From Palaemon carinicauda (Eukaryota > Arthropoda > Malacostraca > Decapoda > Palaemonidae): a DNA stretch of 64,000 nt. The DNA is taken from positions 13,297,143 to 13,361,142 of the forward strand of contig NC_090744.1 in assembly GCF_036898095.1 (NCBI RefSeq), in the 5' to 3' direction. Each line of letters starts with the position of its first letter. The stretch's first letter is position 1. The notes under the pieces are model-generated. The model saw nothing but the letters and a program-made list of their open reading frames with translations. It was not told where the DNA came from and made no database searches. The translations under genes were made by a program, and so were the position numbers. Below are positions 23,876-35,660 of this stretch, piece by piece.

Positions 23876-24791
23876 TATTATTATTATTACTAGCTAAGCT
23901 ACAACCTGAGTTGGAAAAGCAGGATGCTGTAAGCCCAAGGGTTCCAACGGGGAATAATAGCCCAGTGAGGAAAGGAAATAGATAAAGTACAAGAGGAGTA
24001 ATGAACAATTATAAAATATTTTAAGAATGGATACAACATTGATATAAATATGTTATTTTTATTAATAAAATAAATTTTTGAATATACTTACCCGGTGATC
24101 ATATAGCTGCAACTCTGTTGCTCGACAGAAAAACCTACGGTCCAAATACGCCAGCGATCGCTATGCAGGTGGGGGTGTACATCAACAGCGCCATCTGTCG
24201 AGCAGGTACTTAGTACTCCAAGTAAACAAAGAACCAATTTTCTCCTCGGTCCACTGGGTCTCTATTGGGGAGGAAGGGAGGGTCCTTTAATATATGATCA
24301 CCGGGTAAGTATATTCAAAAATTTATTTTATTAATAAAAATAACATTTTTCAATATTAAACTTAGCCGGTGATCATATAGCTGATTCACACCCAGGGGGG
24401 TGGGTAGAGACCAGCATTACATGTTTACATTATTATGAGCTAAGTATTTTGTATTTCATTTTAGCAGTTATTCAAAATAACAAACATAAAATAAATAAGT
24501 ACCTGGTAAGGAAGTCGACTTGAACAATTACTCTGCCTTTTTAAGTACGTCTTCCTTACGGAGCCTCGCGATCCTCTTAGGATGCTGAGCGACCCCTAAG
24601 ATCTGAAGTACTGTATCAAGGGTTGCAACCCATACAACAGGACCTCATCAAAACCTCTAATCTAGGCGCTTCTCAAGAAATGTCTTTGACCACCCGCCAA
24701 ATCAAGTAGGATGCGAAAGGCTTCTTAGCCTTCCGGACAACCCAAAAACAATAATAAAACATTTCAAGAGAAAGATTAAAAAGGTTATGGA

Positions 24792-25880
24792 ATTAGGGAA
24801 TTGTAGTGGTTGAGCCCTCACCCACTACTGCACTCGTTGCTACGAATGGTCCCAGAGTGTAGCAGTTCTCGTAAAGAGACTGGACATTCTTAAGATAAAA
24901 AGACGCGAACACTGATTTGCTTTTCCAATAGGTTGCGTCGATTATACTTTGCAGAGATCTATTTTGTTTAAAAGGCCACGGAAGTTGCGACAGCTCTAAC
25001 TTCGTGTGTCCTTACCTTCAGCAAAGCTTGGTCTTCCTCATTCAGATGGGAATGAGCTTCTCGTATTAACAGTCTGATAAAATAGGATAAAGCATTCTTT
25101 GACATAGGCAAAGATGGATTCTTAACTGAACACCATAAAGCTTCAGACGGGCCTCGTAAAGGTTTTTAAAAAGAACTTAAGAGCTCTTACAGGACATAAG
25201 ACTCTTTCTAGTTCATTTCCAACCATACGATAAGTTTGGAATATCGAACGATATTGGTCAAGGCCGAGAAGGCAGCTCGTGTTTGGCTAGAAAACCAAGT
25301 TGTAGAACATGTAGCCGTTTCGGATGAGAATCCGATGTTCTTGCTGAAGGCATGAATCTCACTGACTCTTTTAGCTGTGGCTAAGCATATCAGGAAAAGA
25401 GTCTTAAAGGTGAGATCTTTCAGGGAGGCTGATTGTAGCGGTTCGAACCTGTCTGACATAAGGAATCTTAGTACCACGTCTAAATTCCAACCAGGTGTAA
25501 CCAAACGACGCTCCTTCGTGGTCTCAAAAGACTTAAGGAGGTCCTGTAGATCTTTATTGTTGGAAAGATCTAAGCCTCTGTGACGGAAGACTGATGCCAA
25601 CATGCTTCTGTAACCCTTGATAGTGGGAGCTGAAAGAGATCGTTCTTTCCTCAGATATAAGAGAAAGTCAGCTATTTGAGTTACAGAGGTACTGGTCGAG
25701 GATACGGATACTGACTTGCACCAGTTTCGGAAGATTTCCCACTTCGATTGGTAGATTCTAAGGGTGGATGTTCTCCTTGCTCTAGCAATCGCTCTGGTTG
25801 CCTCCTTCGAAAAGCCTCTAGCTCTCGAGAGTCTTTCGATAGTCTGAAGGCAGTCAGACGAAGAGCGTGGAGGCCTTGGT
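24792..25880 (-). pseudogene. Tyrosine recombinase of DIRS element C
   Basis: This enzyme integrates circular DIRS cDNA by site-specific-type strand exchange. Present are the N-terminal SAM-like region (near 25700-25880), the first catalytic Arg in ATAKRVSEI (near 25375), HEVRAVATSVAF with the HxxR pair (24975-25008), and the catalytic Tyr in FYLKNV (24883-24900). The C-terminus is GPFVATSAVVGE, followed by a stop at 24792-24794. The pieces lie in different frames with stops between them, so the gene is broken although all core residues are still visible. Confidence 0.75.
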
Positions 25881-26910
25881 GTACCTTCTTACGCGTGGCT
25901 GACGTAGAAGGTCCACCCTTAGGGGAAGTGTTCTGGGAACGTCTACTAGCCATCGAAGTACCTCGGTGAGCCATTCTCTCGCGGGCCAGAGGGAAGCAAC
26001 TAGCGTCAACCTTGTCCCTTCGTGAGAGGCGAACTTCTGCAGTACCTTGTTGACAATCTTGAACGGAGGGAATGCATATAGATCTAGATGTGACCAATCT
26101 AGTAGAAAGGCATCTATATGAACTGCTGCTGGGTCCGGGATTGGTGAGCAAAATATTGGGAGTCTCTTGGTCATCGAGGTTGCGAAGAGATCTATGGTTG
26201 GCTGGCCCCAGGTGGCCCAAAGTCTCTTGCATACATCCTTGTGGAGGGTCCATTCTGTTGGAATTATTTGTCCCTTCCGACTGAGACAATCTGCCATGAC
26301 ATTCAAGTTGCCTTGGATGAACCTCGTTACTAGTGAAATGTCTAGACCTTTTGACCAGGTGAGGAGGTCCCTTGCGATCTCGTACAATGTCAGAGAGTAG
26401 GTCCCTCCTTGCTTGGAGATGTACGCCAAAGCCGTGGTGTTGTCCGAGTTCACCTCCACCACTTAGCCTTGAAGGAGAGACCTGAAGCTTTCCAGGTCAG
26501 ACGTACTGCCAGTAGCTCCTTGCAGTTGAAATGCATTGTCCTTTGACTCGAGTTCCATAATCCCGAGCATTCCCTACCGTCTAATGTCGCACCCCAGCCT
26601 ACGTCCGATGCGTCCGAGAAGAGAACGTGGTTGGGAGTCTGAACAGTCAGGGGAAGACCCTCTCTAAGGTTGATATAGTCCTTTCACCAAGTCAGACAAG
26701 ACTTTATCTTTCCGGAAACCGGGATCGAGACCGCTTCTAGCGTCTTGTCCTTTTTCCAGTGAAAAGCTAGATGGTATAGAAGAGGACGGAGGTGTAGTCT
26801 TCCTAGTGACACAAATTGATCCACGGATGACAGTGTCCCTACCAGACTCATCCACAGCCTGACTGGGCAGCGTTCCTTCTTCAGCATCTTCTGGATGGAT
26901 AGCAGGGCTG
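25854..26910 (-). pseudogene. DIRS Pol, RNase H part only (element C)
   Basis: The open part at 25854-26462 starts at VEVNSDNTTALAYISKQGG (an RNase H acid). It continues through TRFIQGNLNVMADCLSRK to LYAFPPFKI and LWPAREW, matching Pol of elements A and B. Upstream to 26910 the LFSDASD and CKELLAV boxes are present in broken frames. RT itself is deleted; at about 26915 the sequence changes directly to Gag. Confidence 0.8.
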
Positions 26911-26919
26911 GGAGTTGAT

Positions 26920-29140
26920 CGTCTAGTTCAGCAACGTCCTCATCAGAGGGTTCCTCATCCGAAACTGATGAGGAAACGGCAACGGAGTGGGCAACGTCTG
27001 ACTCGCTGAATCCGGTCGCACTGGTGGATGCGTGACGGAGCCGGACGCAATATCATGGCACTGCTGCACAGTCTGTGAACTGTCAACAACCATGGGTGCG
27101 CGAGGAAGTACAGCGTCAACCTGAAATCTGGGTTGTGCAGTCAACACCCTACCGGGTTGCTGAGGTTGACGCACTGCGTCACAACAAGTCACCTCTGCTG
27201 GTTGTTGAACGTCTTCCTAGTGACACACTGAACGTCAACAACCACCTCCGAGCGTCGCTTAACGTCAACGTGCGACTGGCAACCCACACTGGGTCGCATC
27301 GGTGGAGGAACCACCTCAACTGGCAGACGCGAGTAGGATACCTCAGCGTCAACAGGGCGCACAACCAACCGGTTGGAAGGTTGTTGGCCAGAAGGTTCTT
27401 CTCCGCATTTAAGTCCTCTATCAAGGACACAAGCTTGGACTGCATGTCTTGCAGCAAAGCCTATTTAGGGTCTACGGGAGCAGGTGTGGCAACAGACGGG
27501 GTTAGCGACTGAGGCGGAACCATTTACCATCCCTGGAAGCCTTGTTATGTGTGACATAATAGTACAGCAAAACTTCAAAGGCTCGACAAAAGTTGAGAAG
27601 TTGACCTGTAAACAACTTGGAGCGTCTCCTGGCTAGGCGCCAGGGCGAGTCTACCAGAATTGAGAAGTCTATCTGGGCAGAGGCATGAACTCCCAAGCCG
27701 AGAACTTCTCTCGTGTCCTATCAGACTCTCGCTCTATAAGCCAGTTCAAAAGAAGGGAAATCAAAGGCTGTATCCCTAAAACTCCTCCTGGTGCAAAAAC
27801 CAGTCGCCTAGCCAACGTAACGCTCTCTAGGAGAGCGAGAGAGCACTAGCTTAACAACAACGGCTTCGAAGTAGCTAGGCCTAGTGTAAGTTCTGACGTT
27901 TAGGCGAACGAGGAGCAGCAGTTACAAGATCCGGACGAAGATCCTTAAAAAATCATCATGATTTAATTAAAGTCCATAGGAGGCTAAGCAGCTTAAGGCT
28001 CCTCTCCAAATGACAGAGTCCTCAAAGGAATATCAGTAGGAGGGAGAACAGCACTTTCTCATCTACAGGAACCTTGTCCGATAAAAGCTAGGTTATCTCA
28101 GTGAGTCTCTCACTGGTGCATTAGTAGCAGACCAGAAGGCAACGTCATGTAACTGCTTGACAGTCTGTGAACTGTCAACAACTGAACTGTCAACCACAAC
28201 AGGTGCGTGAGGACATACAGCACTGGTGCATTAGTAGCAGACCAGAAGGCAACGTCATGTAACTGCTTGACAGTCTGTGAACTGTCAACAACTGAACTGT
28301 CAACCACAACAGGTGCGTGAGGACATACAGTGTTCACTCGAGACTGCTTTGACTGTCTATACTGAGCAGTCAAAACAACTCTAGAATGCGGAGGTTGACG
28401 CACCGCTTCAAAACAAAACAACTTAGGTTGTTGTTGTAACTCGCGAACGTCAACGGAGGGTTCCGTGCGTCGCTGAACGTCAACATGCGGCTGGCAGGGT
28501 ACACTGCGCATGGGTGGCGGGACTCTCACAGCTGGAGTGCGGGAGAAGGTAGCCTCAGCGTCAACTGAACGCACAACCGTGGTTGGTTGTAGGCTAACGG
28601 GTGCAGCGTCAACCTTCTCCGCACGAAAGTCCTGCATTAAAGATGTTAACTGTGTCTGCATGGTCTGCAGCAAAGACCACTTAGGGTCTACAGTAGCAGG
28701 TGCGGCAACAGACGGTGTTACTGCCTGTTGCGGTACCGCTTTGCCTCTCTTAGGAGGTGAGCAGTCGTCGGAAGACTGCAGCGAGTCCGAACTGACCCAG
28801 TGGCTACAACTGGGCCGTTGGACTTGCGCGGAAGGGACCGACTTGCGCTTAATAAGCTGCGAGACCTTGGTCCATGGTTTCTTACGAGAAACCTCTTCCG
28901 CAGACGAGAAGTAAATGGGCTCTCTCGTCTTTGTGTGGGTGGGGCGATCTTGGGTAAATACGCCCGAAACCACGGAGGGAAACGTCTGTTCGTTGATCAA
29001 GGCCTGACGAACCCATAAGTCGTTCGACATTACTTCTCCCCTGGGCTTGGGAGCTTGCAAGAGGTCCCGGACTAGGTGAACGACAGGCACGAACAGACGA
29101 ACCCTCGGACACAACACTGTAACACTTTGCGCATATCACT
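26920..29140 (-). pseudogene. Gag of DIRS element C, duplicated and broken
   Basis: The N-terminal portion (28110-29140) shares SPGPLASSQAQGRSNVE, CSHWVSSDS and PPKRGKA with Gag of element A. A C-terminal portion (HASAQIDFSILVDSPWR) follows at 27502-27700, and then a second copy of the middle portion appears at 26920-27510 (DAVRQPQ, VVDSSQTV). A perfect 110-bp tandem duplication (28111-28330) shifts the frame. Confidence 0.75.
28111..28330. repeat. Perfect 110-bp tandem duplication inside Gag
   Basis: Positions 28111-28220 and 28221-28330 are identical base for base. The length is not a multiple of three, so the duplication breaks the Gag frame. The identity implies a very recent event or an assembly artefact. 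Confidence 0.95.
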
Positions 29141-30114
29141 TTATCACTTCGATTTTCTGTTTTGCACTTATTTCACTGAAATCGAAACTTTTACTGATTT
29201 CTACCTGAAACACGCAATTCTACCCTTCATTAAAAGGTAGTAATTGCGAAAACAGTCGTATAATGCAGCTCATTAATACTAGCAAAAACAGAAAACATAT
29301 ATAAAGATAAAGAATTCAGTGGCTGGGAAAGAGACTAAACACTAGTTCAAATAAACTACGATTACAATCTCTCACCGCACATAGCCTGGGGACAAGAATA
29401 AAACCCTAGAAACGTTTTACCTTCTTCCCCGTACAGCGACTAGGGAGGAGAGTAACACGAGAACAACGTTACCCGCTTGAACGGAATGTTTTTTCTCCTC
29501 TCTCTCCCTCCGTCTCTATCTCTCTCTCTCTTTCTCTCTTGATTTCGCACCTGAGAGAAGAGCCCAATTATATATCGTCAAAAAAAACATGTTATTTGGC
29601 TAAAGGAAAAAACTGAAAGGTTTTCCAAATAAAAAGTTCCTTTAAATTAGAATTTAAACCATTTAAGCTAAGAAAGAATGAACGAAACGTCAGAATCGAT
29701 TTACTCTTACTGCAAAGTGAAACCGTGATACAGTCTCTCTCTATCGTAACGATAGAGCGCATGTTGAACGTCCTGAACGTCAACAACTGCGTAGTCTAAA
29801 AAACTAAACGTTAGTTCATCTTTGAAAACAGTACGAAGACTATCAAAGAAATTCTTTCATAAAACATTAAATTTAAAAAGTTTTAAATTCTTTAAAGGCT
29901 AAATACGATATAACGGGCTCAACGTTGATTAACTTCGGTTCCAAGTTAGGACCGCCTACTATCAGGAAAGGTCGCATATAAACAAAACATAAAAATTTAT
30001 TTTTATATGTTTATAATAAATGGAAAGTTAATCGAAGAGGCCTAATAAAGGCGGAGAGATATAAAATATATAGATCTATAACGTGTTAAGCAAAATTACT
30101 AAAAACCTAAACAC
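29141..30114. other. Leader region of DIRS element C
   Basis: Non-coding sequence upstream of Gag, with a pyrimidine-rich CT microsatellite at about 29495-29545. No separate gene is seen. Confidence 0.5.
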
Positions 30115-30397
30115 AGCGATTGTGACGCAGTTCCGGTAGGCCCTGCTGCTTCCTCCGGTGCCTTAGATGACCGCGGAGGTAGCAGCAGTAGGGGACTCAG
30201 CAGTATGAAGCTTCATCTGTGGTGGAAATGTGGGAGGTTGGGCTGTGGCACCCTAGCAGTACCAGCTGAACTCGGCTGAGTCCCTGGTTAGGCTGGAGGA
30301 ACGTAGAGAGTAGAGGTCCCCTTTTTGTTTTGTTTTTTGTTGTTGTCGGCTACCCCCCAAAATTGGGGGAAGTGCCTTTGGTATATGTATGTATGAT
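30115..30397 (+). repeat. 5'-truncated LINE copy (family T1) inside DIRS C
   Basis: It begins in the last codons of the T1 LINE protein (GCGATTGTGACGCAGTT) and runs through the 3' region to TATGTATGTATG. It is very similar to 21828-22115 and inserted opposite to the element C genes. Confidence 0.85.
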
Positions 30398-30957
30398 GTA
30401 AACACACTTCCGTCTAAGGGAAGGGTCGGCCATTTAAAAGTGAAAGAGAGTCCATACTCTCTTTGTCACCATAATTAAATCTATCCAAAACGAGTTCAAG
30501 TTTTGAGATGAAGATAAAACCCCTGCATGGCGAAAGCTCAAAACTAGAATAGTGTACTTCACCAAATAGTTGTGAAAACAAATCCAGTTAGTAACAGCGT
30601 ATTAGTAGGTCTTGTCAGTAGCCCGACAGAGAGAAAATTGGTTCTTTGTTTACTTGGAGTACTAAGTACCTGCTCGACAGATGGCGCTGTTGATGTACAC
30701 CCCCACCTGCATAGCGATCGCTGGCGTATTTTGACCGTAGGTTTTTCTGTCGAGCAACAGAGTTGCAGCTATATGATCACCGGCTAAGTTTAATATTGAA
30801 AACTTTCATATAAAGACTAAAACCTTAAAGAAAAAAACAAAACAAGAGGAAGAGTTATAAGATAGAATAGTGTGCCCAAGTGTACCCTCAAGTAGAGATT
30901 TCTACCCCAAGGCAGTGGAAGTCTATGGCACTACCTAAGACTAGAGAACAATTTTGA

Positions 30958-31380
30958 TTTCTCACTGTTTGTTCATGACCACGGAACAGATCTGAAATGG
31001 GTATTGCACGTATGCCTGGCCTGGCACACTGTAATCCTCACGAAAAAGTCTTTGCAGTGTTCGTTCCTTCCCTTTACGCGTATTTCTTGCTACTTCGTTC
31101 AAGAATGGAGCTTTCGGACTGACTTGCTGATTCTGCAAACTATAATGAAGCTGTGGCCAGAATTTTCCAATGGGACAGAAGAGAAGACAAGTGTGCACTG
31201 GAAGTTGCATATTTATGAAAAAGTAAAAAGAAAATAAAGATAAATTTTGTAGATTCTAAACTCTGAGACTAAAATAGCAATCTGGGGGGAGCAAGATATA
31301 GCTATGCCACTATAGAATCCTCACCTAAGAGCCCAGCTTCACATTGAGATCCTCGTAATTGTTTTTTTTTGACTGGGTTA
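30958..31380. other. Non-coding, no feature seen
   Basis: The short frames at 30962-31237 are not recognised and overlap each other on both strands. Confidence 0.4.
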
Positions 31381-31545
31381 TGAAAACTCATGAAATTTCG
31401 TTCACTTGAGATGTTTCTTCAGTTGTGGAAAGAGGTGATAGTCGGAGGGGATCAGGTTTGGGGGAGTAAGGTGGGTGGTCGACCAACTTGAAGCCAAAGT
31501 CGCGTATTTTCCGTAGAGTTTCATGTGCTGTTGGTGCTGTATGAG
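31381..31545 (-). pseudogene. Mariner transposase fragment
   Basis: On the minus strand a HPPYSP motif follows FGFKLVD. After a frameshift the sequence reads YHLFPQLKKHLK, then a stop and TKFHE. This is the conserved region around the third catalytic acid of mariner transposases; the SPDLAPSD core is altered here. No inverted ends were identified, so it is a short relic. Confidence 0.7.
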
Positions 31546-31889
31546 AGATTGATAAATACAAGATAACCAGTTGTAAAATAAATATGGTTCATGTATTGTT
31601 AATGATGATAGTAATATTATTTTGGACCAAACAAAATAATACGGCCGAGAACAGTATATTTCTACGTTGAATTTCCGATTAAAATTACATTTTTTTATAA
31701 GTGTAGAATGTAGTTTTTTCCTTGTCGTAACTTAGAATTCTAGTTTTGTAAACTGTGCAATTGTCGATGCTCACTAATGAAGTGTAAATTTAAAAAATAT
31801 TTTTAGTTAACAAGAAGAGATCAATACCATAAGCGTGGAAAGAAAATGAAAATTGCATCTACCAGAATGATCAGCTTGGTTGATGTGTC
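31546..31889. other. Non-coding, no feature seen
   Basis: AT-rich. A 50-bp part at 31840-31890 is the inverted match of 33030-33085. Confidence 0.35.
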
Positions 31890-32152
31890 CAGTGTCTTCT
31901 AGGAGATAGACACTCCAAAATCAAACTATTATTCTTTGGGGTAGTGCCATAGCCTCTGTATCATGGTCTTCCACTGTCTTGGGTTAGAGTTTACAGTTCT
32001 CTTGCTTGAGGGTACACTCAGGCACACTATTCTATGTTTCCTTATTTCATTTCCTCATTAAACTATTTTCCTTGTTAGAGCTAATAGGCTTATAGCATCC
32101 TGCTTTCCCTAGAAGGGTTATAGCTTAGCTAGTAATAATAATAATCATAATA
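31890..32152 (+). repeat. LINE tail (family T2)
   Basis: Shares CTTGGGTTAGAG, GAGGGTACACTC and the terminal TAGCTTAGCTAGTAATAATAAT with the other T2 copies. Confidence 0.75.
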
Positions 32153-32330
32153 TTCGACTGTAAGGACACAACCCATCTAAACTAATTCAAGGTAATTAAG
32201 AACACCACTTACTTGATCTACAATATGGAATACTCACCTTTTCATAAATATGTGAAAGGGACAAATGTATCGAGTGTAAGCAAGAAAAAAGTTAACAGAA
32301 TTTATACGACACACGTTAAATGTTAGAAAT

Positions 32331-32404
32331 AATCCAAGAAATCTATTGCCTTGACTTCTCTGATCAATAGATCAGAGAAGTCAAGGCAATAGATTTCTTG
32401 GATT
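32331..32404. repeat. Perfect 35-bp inverted repeat with 4-nt loop
   Basis: The 35 bases ending in TTCTCTGATC (32331-32365) are followed by AATA and then by their exact reverse complement (32370-32404). No mismatch is present over the whole 74 bp. It does not match any terminal repeat of the elements around it. Confidence 0.95.
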
Positions 32405-32438
32405 AAATTCCTAGATCTCCAGGTAATTTCCATTTTAC

Positions 32439-32574
32439 CTACCAGCTATCACACTCAGGACAGCATCTTTCTCTGGTGACGAGGGGACCGAGATGTGGCC
32501 CCAAGGCTCCGATTAGACTGGAAACTGCTGGACAAACATCTGGGGTGCCGTGAAAAGCCCATCTTCCACAAGAT
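32439..32574 (-). other. Exon-like segment, not identified
   Basis: It is preceded by a pyrimidine tract and TTTTGCAG and followed by GTAAAATGG on the minus strand. One frame reads LVEDGLFTAPQMFVQQFPV, a stop, then SEPWGHISVPSSPEKDA. The composition looks coding but the stop and the ending phase do not fit the CEP290-like exons. It could be an exon of another gene, a decayed exon or chance. Confidence 0.25.
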
Positions 32575-33427
32575 CTGCAAAACGAAGAAATAAACATTTA
32601 ATAGGTTACAAGAAGCTGTTTGTAAGTCAAATTTAGTTAGATTTTGACTTAGGGTAAGCCTAACCTGGAACCCATGACTTTGATTTCCAACTAGAAAAGT
32701 CAACAAATAGTCAGGTTTCATATGCGAATCCTCGATAAGCAGGGCATGACTATATACATTAAACTGGAAGTGTTGAAAACTCAAATATTCCTTCGGCTTA
32801 TGAATATATTACAAAACCAATCTATCGTTTCAAACTTTGGTTATAAAGTTACAGAGTTGTCAAATAAAGTACACAAAAAATGCACTACAGTACATCATTC
32901 AAGATAAATTTTGCTCCATTACTAAAAATCCAATTATAAAGAGAGTATTTATACTGAAGATGTTAGTGAAACAGAAAAATTGCATAAAGAAAATAGAAAT
33001 GAATCTTTCAGTCTCTAAAACAGTGTATATCTTCAGCATCAACCAAGCTGACCATTCTGCTAAATGCAATTATAATTTTTTTCTTTTTTTACATTATTGG
33101 CCTCTTTTCAACTTTTAAATGACCTTATTTTCTCTACACTTTTAGGCTTTTGAGAGTATGAAATTCTTATAGTAGCATTTACATAAAATATTTCTAATAT
33201 ACTTTTAAGCATAAAATAATTCCAGGGTTGTGTAAAATTACTTAAAAACCAAAACTATTAATGCTATAAATCCCTCCAAATTTTAACTAGTTCACCAATC
33301 CTTTCAAAAGACACTTTACTCCAATCCTTAAGGACACTTTACTCCAATCCTTAAGTATTTTTCAGTTCAACTTTGATGCAGCATTTCCTTCAATTAATAG
33401 TACGCAGGTACTTATTGCATTGTAATT
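32575..33427. other. Non-coding, AT-rich
   Basis: No gene is seen. 33352-33450 is the reverse complement of 38525-38625. Confidence 0.4.
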
Positions 33428-33715
33428 CTTACATACATACATAACCAAGGCACTTCCTCCAATTTTGGGGGGTAGCCGACATCAAACAAATGAAACAAAA
33501 AAGGGGACGTCTCCTCTCTATGTTCCTCCCAGCCTGACAAGGGACTCAACCGAGTTCGGCTGGTACTGCTAGGGTGCCACAGCCCCCCGTGATAAAAACA
33601 ATTAGAATAGCGCCAATGTATCCCTGCGTGTCGTAAGAGGCGACTAAAAGGGACGGGACGAGGAGGTTAGGAACCCCCTCTACTGTATTATAATCCTGTG
33701 AGACATCATTGTAAT
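33428..33715 (-). repeat. LINE 3' tail (family T1) with extra segment
   Basis: Reverse copy of the T1 tail (GGGGGTAGCCGACATC, CAGCCTGACAAGGGACTC) joined to a GTGTCGTAAGAGGCGACTAAA segment that I recall from other LINE-associated repeats. Confidence 0.7.
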
Positions 33716-33998
33716 TCTTAAATCAAAAAAATTATAGCGATGTTAAATGGTTGAAATATAAGGGCAATAACTCATAAGTTTTATAAAGCCAATTAGAATG
33801 CAGTAATAAGAGTCATGAAACTTGACATTGAGAAATGTACAGACTTGAAATAATAAAATCACAAAATGGCTGTGAAAATCGCAATATGATATACAGTACA
33901 CCCAGAGAAGGTATCTATATATATACTCATCCTAAAGTTTAATATGGCTTTGATAAAGAACTTTGTATAGAGTTGTAGACAAAATTGGGATTACTGTA

Positions 33999-34307
33999 TT
34001 ATCCCTTCTACCCCCAATGGACGCACTGGTACGTTTCACACAACTCATCCCTTAACCCCCATGGACGTACTAGTACGTCCTTGCAAAAATCTGCTATTTG
34101 CATTTTTTTTTGCATGTTTTTGATAACTTTATGAGAAACTTCAGGCATTTTCCAAAATAATGAGACCAACCTGACCTCTCTATGACGAAAATTAAGGCTG
34201 TCAGCTCAATCTAAAAAAAAAATATTGCAAAACGTGCTTGAAAAAGAAAAACGCCTTGTGGTTAAGGGTTGGAAAGTTCCAAATAGCATTGGGGGTAAAA
34301 GGGTTAA
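33999..34307. mobile_element. TTAA-flanked MITE, copy 4 (right arm)
   Basis: Reverse-oriented counterpart of copy 1. The right end keeps TTAA (34304-34307); the left end is mutated to TTAT. It forms the inner boundary of the right arm. Confidence 0.75.
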
Positions 34308-34344
34308 TGCAGTTATTAACTAGAGTGACACAGTCAAGACCAAA

Positions 34345-35660
34345 TTTGAACTCTTATGTAGTGTACAGTACCGTAGTGATTATTTTATCAACTGATTAGT
34401 GACCATATTGAGGAAGTCTAAATTTGAGTAATATTTATGATAAGGTTTCTTCTTTTGGAGGGGTATATTAATAATCTAGAAATTTTTACAGGAATTGATT
34501 GATTGATTGATTTAAAGTTTTCAGGCATCCTGACATCTGAGGTCATTGACGCCGATTACACAACCCACTGCCAAATTCCCGAGGAAGAGGAGGCAGAAGA
34601 AAGGTGGGGGAGGAAGTTTAACAGCCCCTTACATTACAGTAGCAGCAGCCAACAAGACAGCAGGTACAATGGAGTGACACCCAACGGACATGCTGGCACT
34701 TGCACCTCCCTCTGTACCCCCAACCTCACCCCCACAGCACTAGAGACAGGGGCCAGAGGCGACAGTATTCCAAATGAGGTTGTTAGCTCGTGTTTCCCAT
34801 ATCGGGATCCTAATGGCAGCTCGGAATATGAACCATCAGGACTGTCCTACCAGATAAGACCATTCGAGTGCTGATTGATGCAGGTTCTAGTGTTTTGCTA
34901 TTGAAAAGGAAGCTTCTCTAACCCACCACAGAGAGAGATTTAGAAATAGCACGTCTTCAAAAGAAAGTGACCGGAGCAATTCTTATTTCCAAGCTCAAGA
35001 AAAGTAAATTGTAAGTCAAAATTATATTTATGCACCCAAGTATATTTTAAGAGCTTTTATATAAAGGTGAGCTGTTACTCGACATCTAATACTTGCTCTT
35101 CTAATTTAGAATTTGGATTCATGTCTGTGTCTTTCAGCTATGTCAGCCATTAATACAGTATTAGTAAATATTACACATTACATTTTGAAAAGGAAAAATA
35201 TGAAAGAAATATTGTTTTCCTAGTTTTTCGAAGTGTTGGGCTGTTCTCAAGATTGTCAGTATGTTATTTTATTCCGTTAAGAAATCTCCTGAGCTGCTAC
35301 TTTATTAATGAATGTGCTTTTATTGATAATTTGTAGTAGTTGCTATTCCATAATGATTTTAGTGCTATGTCTTAGATCTATCAACACAGTTATTTTAACT
35401 AAAGCCCATTATTTTCTGAAAAGCTTTCTAGTTGAATTTCCAATTGTCTAAGGAAGTAACTTGAAGGGCGAGAATGTGTAGATTTTGTTTTGGCTTAAAA
35501 GCCGAGAGAATATAAATAACCTCAAATGCTCTCTTGCCATGGTAAACTGTTTGCTTTGATACCCATAAATTTGTTTAGCACTTCTTTGCTTTTGATGTTA
35601 TGATTTTATTAAGCCTTCTCCTTTATTATATCTTCTCAGCCATCTTTAATGGTTGCCTTG
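34345..35660. mobile_element. Insertion within the right arm; contains a protease-like trace
   Basis: The left arm is continuous at 6440-6445, whereas the right arm is interrupted here by about 1.3 kb. The insert starts near a TTGATTGATTGA run (34497-34513) and a segment (CAGGCATCCTGACATC) known to me as a common decapod repeat. At about 34855-34915 one frame reads VLIDAGSSVLLLKRKLL, similar to the active-site region of retroviral-type aspartic proteases. The 123-residue frame at 34503-34874 is not recognised. Confidence 0.4.

Larger units (their letters stand above)
24051..30802 (-). mobile_element. DIRS-like retrotransposon C (rearranged)
   Basis: The boundaries come from the internal complementary region at 24285-24385. 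There the reverse complements of both ends meet at AAATAACA|TTTTTCAATATT, which places the ends at 24051 and 30802. Inverted terminal repeats are about 24091-24242 and 30635-30784. On the minus strand the order is Gag pieces, RNase H part of Pol, then tyrosine recombinase. The RT core is missing, and a Gag segment is repeated (28130-28650 and 26920-27510). A LINE T1 tail is inserted at 30115-30397. The element is related to A and D. Confidence 0.82.
23876..30957 (-). repeat. LINE tail (family T2) split by DIRS element C
   Basis: 23876-24050 and 30803-30957 are the two halves of one reverse-oriented T2-type repeat. The first half has ATTACTAGCTAAGCTACAACC and CCCAGTGAGGAAAGG. The second has AGAATAGTGTGCCCAAGTG and GGCACTACCTAAGACTAG. 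Element C lies between them with no visible target duplication. Confidence 0.75.

Noticed and set aside
32439..32574. Placing this segment as an internal CEP290-like exon
   Set aside because: The stronger donor (AG|GTAAAA) gives a phase incompatible with exon 3, and exons 2 and 3 already join in phase.
33590..33715. GTGTCGTAAGAGGCGACTAAA segment as a structured RNA gene
   Set aside because: I recall it as part of LINE-associated repeats and it adjoins a LINE tail here.
34503..34874. 123-codon plus-strand frame as a host gene
   Set aside because: It lies inside an insertion and begins in a common repeat; no splice or homology support.
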